64,000 nt of DNA. Source: Glycomyces tritici (lineage in GTDB: Bacteria > Actinomycetota > Actinomycetes > Mycobacteriales > Micromonosporaceae). Each line of letters starts with the position of its first letter. Position 1 is the first letter of the stretch. The DNA lies in the NCBI RefSeq assembly GCF_030403505.1, contig NZ_JAUEMJ010000002.1:372001-436000 (forward strand), in the 5' to 3' direction. The notes below the pieces were generated by a model, which searched no databases, was not told the origin of the DNA, and saw only the letters and a list, made by a program, of their open reading frames with translations. Below, piece after piece: positions 37,581-45,255 of the stretch. Both the position numbers and the translations under genes were made by a program.

Positions 37581-38411
37581 GTGAACGCCTACGTCCTGGA
37601 CCTCAGCGTCACCACCCAGGGACCCGCCTACCCGCCCAGCGAGATCATGGACAAGGACGGGAACTTCGTCACCATCGGCCGGATCAACCGCGCCGGTGAC
37701 GACGGGAACGTCAGCGCCGCATGGGGTTCGGCGCTCGTCGCGCAGGACAGCCCGCTGCCGCCGTTCGGCGCCCACGCGCCGTACCGCATCCTGCGCGAGC
37801 TCACCGCCGCCGACGACGACATGGAGCTGTACACCCTGCCGCTCCCGCTGCCGTGCAACAACTACCCGATGCTGTTCGCCCCCGAGCAGCGCCCCGACGC
37901 GCACGAGGTGGTGCGACCGAGCCACCCGCTGCACGAGGTCCCGATCCCGGACCTGCGCGAGGCCGACGGGCCCCGCCGCAGGGACCCGATCACCCTCGGG
38001 CAGTGGCGGCGGGCGCGCGGCCAGGTCGAGGTCACGGTGACCGACGGCGGCACGGCCGCCGAGTTCGAGTTCTGGTTCACCGGCCTCATCCCCGACAGCG
38101 TCTACACCGTCATGTCCCTGCGGCAGAGGGACCTCGACCCGGCCGGGCCGACCAGGCCCGGACCGCTCGGGGTGCCGAACGCCTTCTACGCCGACCGGGG
38201 CGGCGCGGGCCACTACACGGCCCGCCTGCCCGACCCGTTCCCCGATCCCGACCGGCCCGGCGCCAACCGCGTCATCAACGTCGTGGTCCTGTGGATGAGC
38301 TACCAGCAGAACTACGGCGGCGCGATCGGCCACTTCGGACTGGGCGGCGACATCCACGCCCAGCTCAAGCTGACCGGACCGTCCTTTCAAGAGCTGATCA
38401 CGCGCTCATAG
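37581..38411 (+). CDS. protein of unknown function in the AfsA-like operon
   Basis: The 276-residue protein starts at GTG 37581, 17 nt after the previous stop, with GAGGGA upstream. It has no signal peptide, no membrane segment and no domain I recognise. It appears beta-rich; the middle (AAEFEFWFTGLIPDSVYTVM) and end (VINVVVLWMSYQQNYGGAIGHFGLGGDIHAQLK) have the look of a cupredoxin or immunoglobulin-like fold. Its tight spacing to neighbours shows that it belongs to the operon. It is a good candidate for a new pathway-specific protein. Confidence 0.6.
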   Translation: MNAYVLDLSVTTQGPAYPPSEIMDKDGNFVTIGRINRAGDDGNVSAAWGSALVAQDSPLPPFGAHAPYRILRELTAADDDMELYTLPLPLPCNNYPMLFAPEQRPDAHEVVRPSHPLHEVPIPDLREADGPRRRDPITLGQWRRARGQVEVTVTDGGTAAEFEFWFTGLIPDSVYTVMSLRQRDLDPAGPTRPGPLGVPNAFYADRGGAGHYTARLPDPFPDPDRPGANRVINVVVLWMSYQQNYGGAIGHFGLGGDIHAQLKLTGPSFQELITRS

Positions 38412-38530
38412 CGCCGCGCTCACAGCCGAGCGAGGCGAGCGATCCCCGGGACCCCGGGGCCGCGACGATGCGGCACCGGGGCGCACACCCTCCCACCACC
38501 GATCGCCGACCCGATTCGAGGTGACCGATC

Positions 38531-39571
38531 ATGGCCATGCCCTTGTCGATTTCTCCTACCCACATGCCTGACTCCCCCAGCGCCCCAAGGCGTCCCGTGG
38601 GCGTCCTGGGCACCGGCTCCTACCTGCCCTCCCGCGTCGTCGGCAACGACGAGGTCGCGGCGAAGGCGGGCGTGGACGCCGAATGGATCCTCCGCAAGAC
38701 CGGTATCGGCTCCCGCCGCTACGCCGCGGCCGACGAGGCCACCTCCGACCTCGCCGCCCGCGCCGGGCAGGCGGCGCTCGAGGACGCCGGCGTCGACCCG
38801 GCCACGCTCGACTGCATCATCGTCGCCACGTCCACACCGGACCACCCGCAGCCGGCGACGGCCGCGATCGTCCAGCACCGGATCGGGGCCGACGGCGTCC
38901 CGGCGTTCGACGTGAACGCCGTCTGCACCGGGTTCCTGTTCGCGCTCGCCGCGGCCTGGCGGCTCGTCGCCGACGGCGGCCGCGCGCTCGTCATCGGCGC
39001 CGACATCTACTCGCGCATCATCAACCCCGCCGACCGGCGCACCGCGGTGCTCTTCGGCGACGGCGCGGGCGCGGTCGTCCTCGGGCCGGTCCCCGACGGG
39101 CGCGGCATCACCGCGGCGGCCCTGCGCACCCACGGGGCCCACCACGAGATGATCAACGTGCCGGTCGGCGGCAGCCGCTACCCGGCGCGGCTGCGGGACG
39201 CCGACGACGACGCGCACTACTTCGCCATGGACGGCAGGGCCGTGCGCGCCTTCGTCACCGAGCAGCTCCCGCTCTCGGTGAAGGAGGCCGTGGAAGAGGC
39301 CCGGACGACCGCCGACGACATCCGGCACTTCGTGCCCCACCAGGCGAACGGCCAGATGCTCGACGAGATCCAGCCGAGCCTCGGCCTGGTGAACGCCGCC
39401 AGCCACCGCACCGTGGCCGAGTACGGCAACACCGGGTCCGCCTCGGTGCCGGTGACGCTCGACCACGCCAACCGGTCGGGCGCTCTGGAGGACGGCGACC
39501 AGGTGCTGCTCTCGGGCTTCGGCGGCGGCATGTCGATCGGCAGCGCCGTGCTGCGATGGAGCCGCGGATGA
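38531..39571 (+). CDS. 3-oxoacyl-ACP synthase III (FabH-like ketosynthase)
   Basis: The 346-residue enzyme has the KAS III fold with catalytic C132 in DVNAVCTGFLFAL, H270 in FVPHQANGQM and N300 in EYGNTGSASVP, all intact. It would condense a short acyl-CoA (or other acyl) starter with malonyl-ACP. The N-terminal ~22 residues are an extension. GAGGTGA lies just before the ATG. The arginine patch and the ANGQM motif instead of the common ANxRI fit secondary-metabolism KAS III enzymes. It could make the beta-keto acyl precursor used by the AfsA-like protein. Confidence 0.88.
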   Translation: MAMPLSISPTHMPDSPSAPRRPVGVLGTGSYLPSRVVGNDEVAAKAGVDAEWILRKTGIGSRRYAAADEATSDLAARAGQAALEDAGVDPATLDCIIVATSTPDHPQPATAAIVQHRIGADGVPAFDVNAVCTGFLFALAAAWRLVADGGRALVIGADIYSRIINPADRRTAVLFGDGAGAVVLGPVPDGRGITAAALRTHGAHHEMINVPVGGSRYPARLRDADDDAHYFAMDGRAVRAFVTEQLPLSVKEAVEEARTTADDIRHFVPHQANGQMLDEIQPSLGLVNAASHRTVAEYGNTGSASVPVTLDHANRSGALEDGDQVLLSGFGGGMSIGSAVLRWSRG

Positions 39572-39577
39572 ACCCGT

Positions 39578-39605
39578 GCCCGGCCGGCGTTCCAGTCGGC
39601 CGGGC
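39578..39605. terminator. hairpin between convergent KAS III and TetR genes
   Basis: GCCCGGCCG (39578-39586) pairs with CGGCCGGGC (39597-39605) round a 10-nt loop, 7 nt after the KAS III stop. Confidence 0.65.
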
Positions 39606-39654
39606 CCAGGGCCGTTCCCGCGGAACCGGGCCGTTCGGGCCCTCGGGAAGGGAC

Positions 39655-40308
39655 CTAGCCGTTGAGCAGTCGCGCGGCCCCGGGCGGGAAGTCGTCCGGG
39701 GCGCTCGCGACCGCTTCGATGCTCGCGCGACCGAACGCGTTCAGGGAGGCCCGCAGCGCCTCGATCGTGGTGACCTCCGGGCGCAACTCGATGAACAGCA
39801 GGTTCCGCTGCTGGGGCATCACGAACGGCCAGGAGGAGATCCCGATCAGGGTGATCAGCAGCGCGGCCACCGCGGGCGCGTTGTCGATCCCCAGCGCGCG
39901 CTGGAGCGCGGCGATCTTGTCCTCGTAGAAGGCCTGCCGCTCCTCGCGCCACGGCAGCGGCGAGTCGCCGAACGTCAGCCCTTCCCAGGCGATGAGCCGC
40001 ACCATGCTGGGGTCGCGGAGGTGGAAGTCGAAGACGGCGCCCACGTAGTCGTCGAGCCCGGCGCGGTCGGTCGGCAGCGGCACCGCCTCCCCCAGCCGCC
40101 GGTGGGCCTCGCGCAGCACCTCGGCGAACAGGTTCTCCTTGCTCTGGAAGTACGCGTAGATGCGCTGCTTGTTGCAGCCCGCGAGAGCGGCGATGCGGTC
40201 CACGCGGGCGCCGGCCGGGCCGTGCTCGGTGAACTCTTCGTAGGCGGCTTGCAATATGGCGTCCCGAGTCCGGTTCGATGCCGGCCGGGCGATGGATTGA
40301 GCGGGCAT
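39655..40308 (-). CDS. TetR-family regulator of the AfsA-like/SDR cluster
   Basis: The 217-residue protein has a TetR helix-turn-helix at about 15-62 (DAILQAAYEEFTEHGPAGAR, IAALAGCNKQRIYAYFQSKENL) and a TetR_C-type ligand domain. The ATG at 40308 is chosen: TACAAT at 40315-40320 (minus strand) is a -10 box 6 nt upstream, suggesting a leaderless message, whereas the frame upstream would need a TTG. A CCAACTA-N3-GGTTG element lies next to this promoter and another before the AfsA-like gene, so it probably represses itself, the SDR operon and the AfsA-like operon, with a cluster product or precursor as ligand. Confidence 0.88.
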   Translation of the reverse strand: MPAQSIARPASNRTRDAILQAAYEEFTEHGPAGARVDRIAALAGCNKQRIYAYFQSKENLFAEVLREAHRRLGEAVPLPTDRAGLDDYVGAVFDFHLRDPSMVRLIAWEGLTFGDSPLPWREERQAFYEDKIAALQRALGIDNAPAVAALLITLIGISSWPFVMPQQRNLLFIELRPEVTTIEALRASLNAFGRASIEAVASAPDDFPPGAARLLNG

Positions 40309-40325
40309 CGCCGCATTGTATCGCG

Positions 40326-40341
40326 CCAACTAACCGGTTGG
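40326..40341. promoter_or_regulatory. operator-like repeat, copy B (TetR/SDR divergent region)
   Basis: CCAAC-TAACCG-GTTGG is an inverted repeat with an AACCGGTT palindromic core, located just upstream of the TetR -10 box. Its first 15 bases share 12 with the element at 35273-35287. Confidence 0.65.
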
Positions 40342-40466
40342 GCAGCCTCGGCCGCCCGAATCCCCGTCTGATAGAACAACCCGGACGGCCCGCAGCGGCC
40401 GCCCGGTCCGCGAGGGCCGCATCCTCCGCAGTGGAGGGTCCGGCCCTGAGACCCGAACGGAGCACC

Positions 40467-41294
40467 ATGTCCGCACAGCAGCACGCCGAGACCACCGCCC
40501 AGGACACCGCCCTCGACATCGCTCTCGTCAGCGGCGCCACCGGCGGCATGGGCGGGGCCATCGCGGCCCGCCTCGCCGCCGACGGCGCCCTCGTCGTCAT
40601 GCTCGGCCGCGACGCCGACCGCCTGGACGCCGCCCGCGAGCGCCTCGCCGACGCGCTCGCGCCCGAAGCGGCCGAACGCCTCCACAGCCTGGTGCTCGAC
40701 ATCAACGACACCGCCTCGGTCGAAGCGGGCGTCGCCTCCGTCGTCGCCGAGCACGGGCGCGTGGACATCCTCGTCAACGCCGCCGGCGACGGCCCCGTCG
40801 CCCCGCTCGACCAGGCCGGCGACGACATGTGGGCGGCCACCCTGGGCGGCAAGCTCCTCGGCGCCATGCGCCTCACCCGCGCCGTCGCCGCCCCGATGAC
40901 CGAGCGCGGCAGCGGCCGCATCGTCTTCGTCAACGGCGTCTTCCGCTCCGAGCCCGACCCGATGTTCGTCGTCAACTCCGTCGCCAACGCCGGACTCGGC
41001 GGCCTCGCCAAGGCCATCTCCAAAGACCTGGGCCGCAAGGGCATCCGCGTCAACACCGTCGACCCGGGCGCGACCGACACGCCGCTGTGGTCGGACATCG
41101 TGGCCGACCTCGGCGCGAAGCTCGGCGTCGACCCCTCGGACCTCAACAAGCAGATCCAGGGCGGCGTCCCGCTCGGCCGCCTCGTCGACCCCGAGGAGAT
41201 CGCCGCCGCCGTGGCCTTCCTCGTCTCGCCAGGGGCCGCGATGGTCAACGGCGCCTTCATCACCGTCGACGGCGGCGCGCGGGCCTCGGTGTAG
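40467..41294 (+). CDS. SDR-fold protein lacking the catalytic Ser-Tyr-Lys residues
   Basis: The 275-residue protein keeps the Rossmann cofactor motif (SGATGGMGGAI, about 22-32), the NAAG motif and a normal SDR C-terminus (RVNTVDPGATDTPLW, GGVPLGRLVDPEEIAAAVAFL, VDGGA). At the active site, the YxxxK motif is replaced by N170-S-V-A-N174, and the region where the serine belongs reads VFVNGVFRS. It therefore may bind NAD(P) but is not expected to catalyse standard hydride transfer. It is first in the SDR-MFS-tautomerase-CMD operon. GAACGGAG precedes the ATG. Confidence 0.85.
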   Translation: MSAQQHAETTAQDTALDIALVSGATGGMGGAIAARLAADGALVVMLGRDADRLDAARERLADALAPEAAERLHSLVLDINDTASVEAGVASVVAEHGRVDILVNAAGDGPVAPLDQAGDDMWAATLGGKLLGAMRLTRAVAAPMTERGSGRIVFVNGVFRSEPDPMFVVNSVANAGLGGLAKAISKDLGRKGIRVNTVDPGATDTPLWSDIVADLGAKLGVDPSDLNKQIQGGVPLGRLVDPEEIAAAVAFLVSPGAAMVNGAFITVDGGARASV

Positions 41295-41298
41295 CGCC

Positions 41299-42537
41299 AT
41301 GACCGCCGCCGTCAGTGCCCTCCCCGCCGCGGACGACACGGACCTCCTCGTCGTCCCCTGGCCGGCCGCGATCACCGCGGCCGCCGTCACCTGCGTCGCG
41401 GTCGCCTCCGTGTACCTGACGCAGCCGATCTTCCCCGAGATCGCGGCCCACTTCGGCGTCGCGGACGAGCAGGCCCGCTACGCCTTCACCGGCGCGAGCC
41501 TGGCCTACGCCCTGTCGTTCTTCCTCTTCGGTCCGCTGACCGACCGGGTCCCCCTGCGGCTCATGGGCGCCGCCGGCGCCGTCGTCATGGCGGCGCTCCT
41601 GGCGGCGGCCGCGTTCAGCCCCGGGTTCGGCGTGTTCGTGGCCGTGCTCGCGCTGGCCGGGATCGCCGCCGCCGCGGTGCCCTCGGCGATGATCGCGCTC
41701 ATGCCCCGCCTGGCCCCGCCGGGCATGAAGGGGATGCTGTTCGGCCTCGTCATCGGTGCCTCGGTCGCGGGCATCACACTGGGCCGCTCGGTCACGGGCG
41801 TCGTCACCGAGTGGACCGACTGGCGCACCGCGGTGGTGAGCGTCGCCGTGCTCAACCTCCTCGGTGCCGCCGCGATGCTGACGCTGCCGCGCCTGGCCTC
41901 GTCCGGCGACACCGGCAAGCCGCTGCGGTCGGCGTACGCGGCAGTGCTCGGCCTGTTCCGGATCCCGGCCACCGTGCGCCTGCTCGCGCTGGGCGTGTGC
42001 CTGTTCTTCGGGTACCTCGGGGTCGCGACGTTCCTGACGTACCGGCTGCAGGCCGCGCCCTTCGAGTACGACGTGGCCGCGATCGGTCTGCTCAACCTCG
42101 CCGGACTCGTCGGCGTGGTGGGGGCCCCGGCCGCAGGCCGGCTCGTGCCCCGGATCGGTGCGCCCGCAGTGGTGTTCACCGGCCTCGGCACCGTGCTCGC
42201 GGGCATCGCGCTGCTCGGGTTCGCCGCGCACCCGGCCGTGATCGCGGCCGGGACGCTGCTCCTGTTCGCGGGCGTGTTCGCCTGCCAGCCCGCCGTGCTG
42301 GTCATGCTCGCCGCCGCCGCGCCGCCCGGCAGCCAAGGCGGCGCCTCGTCCCTGTACATGCTCGTCTGCCTGCTGGCCGGCTCCGCCGCCAGCGCCGCCC
42401 TCGGTCCGGTGTGGACCGGCGGCGGGTGGACGGGCGTGGTGCTCACCGGGATCGCCGCGGTCCTGGCCGCGGCGGTCCTCGCCTCGGCCGCGCGGTCGCG
42501 GCGTCCCGTTCCGGAACCGAGTCAAGGAGGAAACTGA
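41299..42537 (+). CDS. MFS transporter
   Basis: The 412-residue protein has 12 membrane segments and MFS loop signatures (FGPLTDRVPLRLMG between helices 2 and 3; GAPAAGRLVPRIG in the second half). It begins ASVYLTQPIFPEIAAHFGV, as in NreB/YgaY-like drug or metabolite efflux proteins. It starts 4 nt after the SDR stop and its stop overlaps the tautomerase start. It may export the product of the cluster. Confidence 0.88.
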   Translation: MTAAVSALPAADDTDLLVVPWPAAITAAAVTCVAVASVYLTQPIFPEIAAHFGVADEQARYAFTGASLAYALSFFLFGPLTDRVPLRLMGAAGAVVMAALLAAAAFSPGFGVFVAVLALAGIAAAAVPSAMIALMPRLAPPGMKGMLFGLVIGASVAGITLGRSVTGVVTEWTDWRTAVVSVAVLNLLGAAAMLTLPRLASSGDTGKPLRSAYAAVLGLFRIPATVRLLALGVCLFFGYLGVATFLTYRLQAAPFEYDVAAIGLLNLAGLVGVVGAPAAGRLVPRIGAPAVVFTGLGTVLAGIALLGFAAHPAVIAAGTLLLFAGVFACQPAVLVMLAAAAPPGSQGGASSLYMLVCLLAGSAASAALGPVWTGGGWTGVVLTGIAAVLAAAVLASAARSRRPVPEPSQGGN

Positions 42538-42749
42538 TGCCGTTCATCACCGTCACGACCTGGCCGAACCAGACCGACGAGCAGTGCCAGAAGCTCATCG
42601 AGGAGCTCACCGCGACCACGCACGCGGTCACGGGCGCGCCGCTGGACAAGATCACCGTGGTCGTCCACGAAGTCCCGCAGGCCCGTTGGGGCGAGGCGGG
42701 GATCATGGCCACGAACCCGGAGTTCCCCGAGCTCAGCCGCCGTCGCTGA
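42537..42749 (+). CDS. 4-oxalocrotonate tautomerase-family enzyme
   Basis: The 70-residue protein begins MPFITVTTWPNQTDEQ, so mature Pro1 would be the catalytic base of the tautomerase superfamily. Its length fits the 4-OT type monomer, which forms hexamers. KITVVVHEVPQARWGEAG is the usual second half. It may isomerise an enol or ketone of an unsaturated acid. AAGGAGG is just upstream, and the ATG overlaps the MFS stop. Confidence 0.88.
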   Translation: MPFITVTTWPNQTDEQCQKLIEELTATTHAVTGAPLDKITVVVHEVPQARWGEAGIMATNPEFPELSRRR

Positions 42750-42772
42750 ACCAACCGAAAGGACTGTCTTTT

Positions 42773-43567
42773 ATGGACGAGCAAGCCGAACTCGGTCGCT
42801 ACGACCGGGGCCTGGAGATCCTGCGGCGCCTGGCGGGTGAGGACGAGCCGGCGGTGACGCGCGACTTCTCCGACGTGGCGCCGGATCTGGGGCGCCTCAC
42901 GGTGGAGTTCCCTTACGGGGACGTGTACCACCGCTCCGAGCTGGACCTGCGCGAGCGCCAGCTGGCGACGATCGGCGGCCTGGCCGCGCTCGGCTACGCG
43001 CTGCCGCAGCTGCGGTTCCACATCGCGGGGGCGCTGAACATCGGCTGCAGCAGGCGCGAGATCGTCGAGGCGATCATGCACCTGGCGTCCTACACGGGGT
43101 TCCCGGCGGTGCTCAACGCGATCACCGTGGCGAAGGAGGTCTTCGCGACGCGGGACGACGACGAGCCCGGCTACGCGGACGCGTCGCCCGAGCCCGAGGG
43201 CTCGCGGTACGAGCGCGGCTGGAAGGCGCTGTCGGAGATCGACGGGCACGCGGGCGAGGCGGTGATCGAGAACCTGAAGTCGATCGCGCCGGACCTGGGG
43301 CGGTACATCATCGAGTTCGCGTTCGGCGACCTGTACGTGCGCGGCGGGCTGGACCTGCGCTCGCGCGAGATCGTGACGATCGCGGCGTGCACCGCGCTCG
43401 GCAGTGCGCTGCCGCAGTTGAAGGTGCACATCCACGGCCTGCTCAATGTGGGCGGGACGCGGCAGGAGGTCGTCGAGACGATCCTCCAGATGGCCGTCTA
43501 CGCCGGTTTCCCGGCGGCGCTCAATGCGATGAACGCCGCGAAGGAGGTCTTCGCCGACCGCGACTGA
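42773..43567 (+). CDS. tandem carboxymuconolactone decarboxylase (CMD) domain protein
   Basis: The 264-residue protein contains two CMD/AhpD-like units: residues 5-125 and 140-264, each with a LDLRxRxxxTIxxxxALGxALPQLxxHIxGxLNxG pattern. The duplicated form is found in actinobacterial gamma-carboxymuconolactone decarboxylase family proteins of unknown substrate. There is a cysteine in the second unit (TIAACTALGS) but no CxxC redox pair, so decarboxylase or isomerase-like chemistry is more likely than peroxidase. AAAGGA precedes the ATG. Last gene of the SDR operon. Confidence 0.85.
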   Translation: MDEQAELGRYDRGLEILRRLAGEDEPAVTRDFSDVAPDLGRLTVEFPYGDVYHRSELDLRERQLATIGGLAALGYALPQLRFHIAGALNIGCSRREIVEAIMHLASYTGFPAVLNAITVAKEVFATRDDDEPGYADASPEPEGSRYERGWKALSEIDGHAGEAVIENLKSIAPDLGRYIIEFAFGDLYVRGGLDLRSREIVTIAACTALGSALPQLKVHIHGLLNVGGTRQEVVETILQMAVYAGFPAALNAMNAAKEVFADRD

Positions 43568-43580
43568 CCGCACTGATGCT

Positions 43581-43610
43581 GAAGGCCGGTCCGCACGGGG
43601 ACCGGCCTTC
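43581..43610. terminator. bidirectional hairpin terminator
   Basis: GAAGGCCGGTCC (43581-43592) and GGACCGGCCTTC (43599-43610) form a perfect 12-bp stem between the CMD gene and the convergent DUF4267 gene. Confidence 0.85.
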
Positions 43611-43618
43611 GGTGCGTC

Positions 43619-43996
43619 TCAGGCCAGGAGCAGGAGCACGGCGATGACGACCATGGCGGCGGCCGTGGCGAAGTGGACCCCGTACGCGGCGGCGCGGGGT
43701 CCCTTGGCGCGCAGCACGACCAGTGCGTCGCAGACGGGCATCACGACGGCGGCGAGCATGATCCAGCCGGCGAGCGGGGCGGTGCCTAGGGCGACGGCCG
43801 CGACGAGCATGAGCCCCGCGCCGATGTCGCGGCCGGCCTTCACGGCGAGCCAGGAGCGCAGGACCGGGTCGTCGGCGTGCGTGCCGGGGATGCCGAAGCC
43901 GGCGAGGACCTGGGGCCGGAGCAGGTTGTTGACGCCCATGGCGACGACGGCGACGCTGACGATCCAGGCGAGGACGAGGGCGGTGGTGGCGAGCAT
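43619..43996 (-). CDS. DUF4267 small membrane protein
   Basis: The 125-residue protein has four hydrophobic segments and the DUF4267 pattern (NNLLRPQVLAGFGIPG, LAVKAGRDIGAGLML, VCDALVVLRAKGP). Function unknown. AAGGAA precedes the ATG at 43996. It is divergent from a TetR gene, and its TTGAAC-N16-TAGATT promoter contains the CTAGCATTGCTAG element, so it is probably the TetR target. Confidence 0.82.
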   Translation of the reverse strand: MLATTALVLAWIVSVAVVAMGVNNLLRPQVLAGFGIPGTHADDPVLRSWLAVKAGRDIGAGLMLVAAVALGTAPLAGWIMLAAVVMPVCDALVVLRAKGPRAAAYGVHFATAAAMVVIAVLLLLA

Positions 43997-44030
43997 GGGG
44001 TGGTTCCTTCCGAGAGGGTTGGCAGTGAAT

Positions 44031-44043
44031 CTAGCATTGCTAG
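44031..44043. promoter_or_regulatory. TetR operator-like palindrome, copy 1
   Basis: CTAGCATTGCTAG is a perfect palindrome apart from its central base, placed between the -35 (TTGAAC) and -10 (TAGATT) of the leftward DUF4267 promoter. Confidence 0.7.
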
Positions 44044-44080
44044 GTTCTCGTTCAAAGATAGGCTTCTCCCGCACAGAAAT

Positions 44081-44093
44081 CTAGCGATGCTAG
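44081..44093. promoter_or_regulatory. TetR operator-like palindrome, copy 2
   Basis: CTAGCGATGCTAG lies exactly 50 bp from copy 1 and runs into the extended -10 (TGCTAGAAT) of the rightward TetR gene. Confidence 0.7.
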
Positions 44094-44102
44094 AATATTG
44101 TG

Positions 44103-44675
44103 GTGACTGCCACCGAACGCCGCGAACGGCAACGCGCCGAACGACACCAGCTGATCATCACCACCGCCCGCGAACTCGCCGAGTCTGAAGGCTGGGAGGC
44201 GGTGACCACCAGGAAGCTCGCCGACAAGGTCGAGTACAGCCAACCCGTGCTGTACGGGCACTTCGCCAACATGGAGGCCATCCGCGACGCCGTCGCCGTC
44301 GAAGGCATCGGCGAGATGGCCGAGCAGCTCCGCGCCGCCCGCGAGGCCGCCCCCGCATCGGAGGGCGTCCGCGCGGTCTGCACCGCCTACCTGGCGTTCG
44401 CCGCCGCGCACCCGGCCGCCTACCAGGCCATGTTCACACTGCCGACCAAGGTCAAGTGGGCCAGCGACGAGACGCCCGCGCCGCTGCGGGCCGCGTTCGG
44501 CGAGATCGTCAGCGCCTTCGGCCCCTTCAACGACCGCAACGCGGCGCTGGCCGAACTCATCTGGGGTTCGCTGCACGGCATGACGGTGCTCCTGCTGAGC
44601 GGGCGGATTCCGCAGGAGGCGCAGGAGCAGCGGCTCGACCTGCTGGTCGCGCTCTTCGCGAACGCCCCCGCCTGA
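44103..44675 (+). CDS. TetR-family repressor, probably leaderless
   Basis: The 190-residue protein has the TetR helix-turn-helix at about 17-60 (LIITTARELAESEGWEAVTT, LADKVEYSQPVLYGHFANME) and a TetR_C_13-like ligand domain with AYQAMFTLPTKVKW. Two adjacent GTGs occur at 44100 and 44103; the extended -10 (TAGAAT at 44091-44096) would start transcription close to the second, so the mRNA is leaderless. The paired CTAGC palindromes in the divergent region suggest it represses itself and the DUF4267 gene. Confidence 0.88.
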   Translation: MTATERRERQRAERHQLIITTARELAESEGWEAVTTRKLADKVEYSQPVLYGHFANMEAIRDAVAVEGIGEMAEQLRAAREAAPASEGVRAVCTAYLAFAAAHPAAYQAMFTLPTKVKWASDETPAPLRAAFGEIVSAFGPFNDRNAALAELIWGSLHGMTVLLLSGRIPQEAQEQRLDLLVALFANAPA

Positions 44676-44715
44676 GCGGGGCCGCCGGACCCGGCGCGTT
44701 CGTATACTGGCGGGC

Positions 44716-45099
44716 ATGGCATCGCGCATCAGTGAGCTGATCCTCGACTGCGAGGACCCGGAACGGCTGGCCGCCTTCTGGAGTGCGGTCCTCGACTACG
44801 TCGAGCTCGACCGCGAGGAGGACGGCAGCATCGAGATCGGCCCGGCCGGCGTCGGCTTCGGCGGCCTCCAGCCGACCCTGATCCTCAGCCCCAGCACCGA
44901 TCCGAAGCCCTGGAAGCTCCCGCTCCACATCGACGTCAACGCCGTCGACCGCGACCAGGACGCCGAACTGGAGCGCCTGCTCGCCCTGGGCGCCAGGCCC
45001 GCCGACGTCGGGCAGACCGGCGACGAGAACTGGCACGTGCTCCAGGACCCTGAAGGCAACGTCTTCTGCCTCCTCCACCAGCGGCTCGACCCGGCCTGA
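44716..45099 (+). CDS. VOC superfamily (glyoxalase-like) protein
   Basis: The 127-residue protein starts MASRISELILDCEDPERLAAF and ends with WHVLQDPEGNVFCLLH, the glyoxalase-like domain also seen in the gene at 2871. Related proteins are abundant in actinomycetes with unknown substrates. TATACT at 44703-44708 lies 7 nt before the ATG and no Shine-Dalgarno is present, so a leaderless transcript is likely. Confidence 0.85.
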   Translation: MASRISELILDCEDPERLAAFWSAVLDYVELDREEDGSIEIGPAGVGFGGLQPTLILSPSTDPKPWKLPLHIDVNAVDRDQDAELERLLALGARPADVGQTGDENWHVLQDPEGNVFCLLHQRLDPA

Positions 45100-45255
45100 G
45101 CGGGGCCGCGCAGTCCACGGCGGAGAGCCGCGCGCCGTCCTTCGCGCTGGAGCGGTGCGGCGCCACGTCGTTCCCGGCCTGGTGGCGGCGCCCGGACCGC
45201 CTCGTCTAGACGGCACGGCCGCTGGGGCCCGCCTGAACCGTTCCGTCGTGACAGC

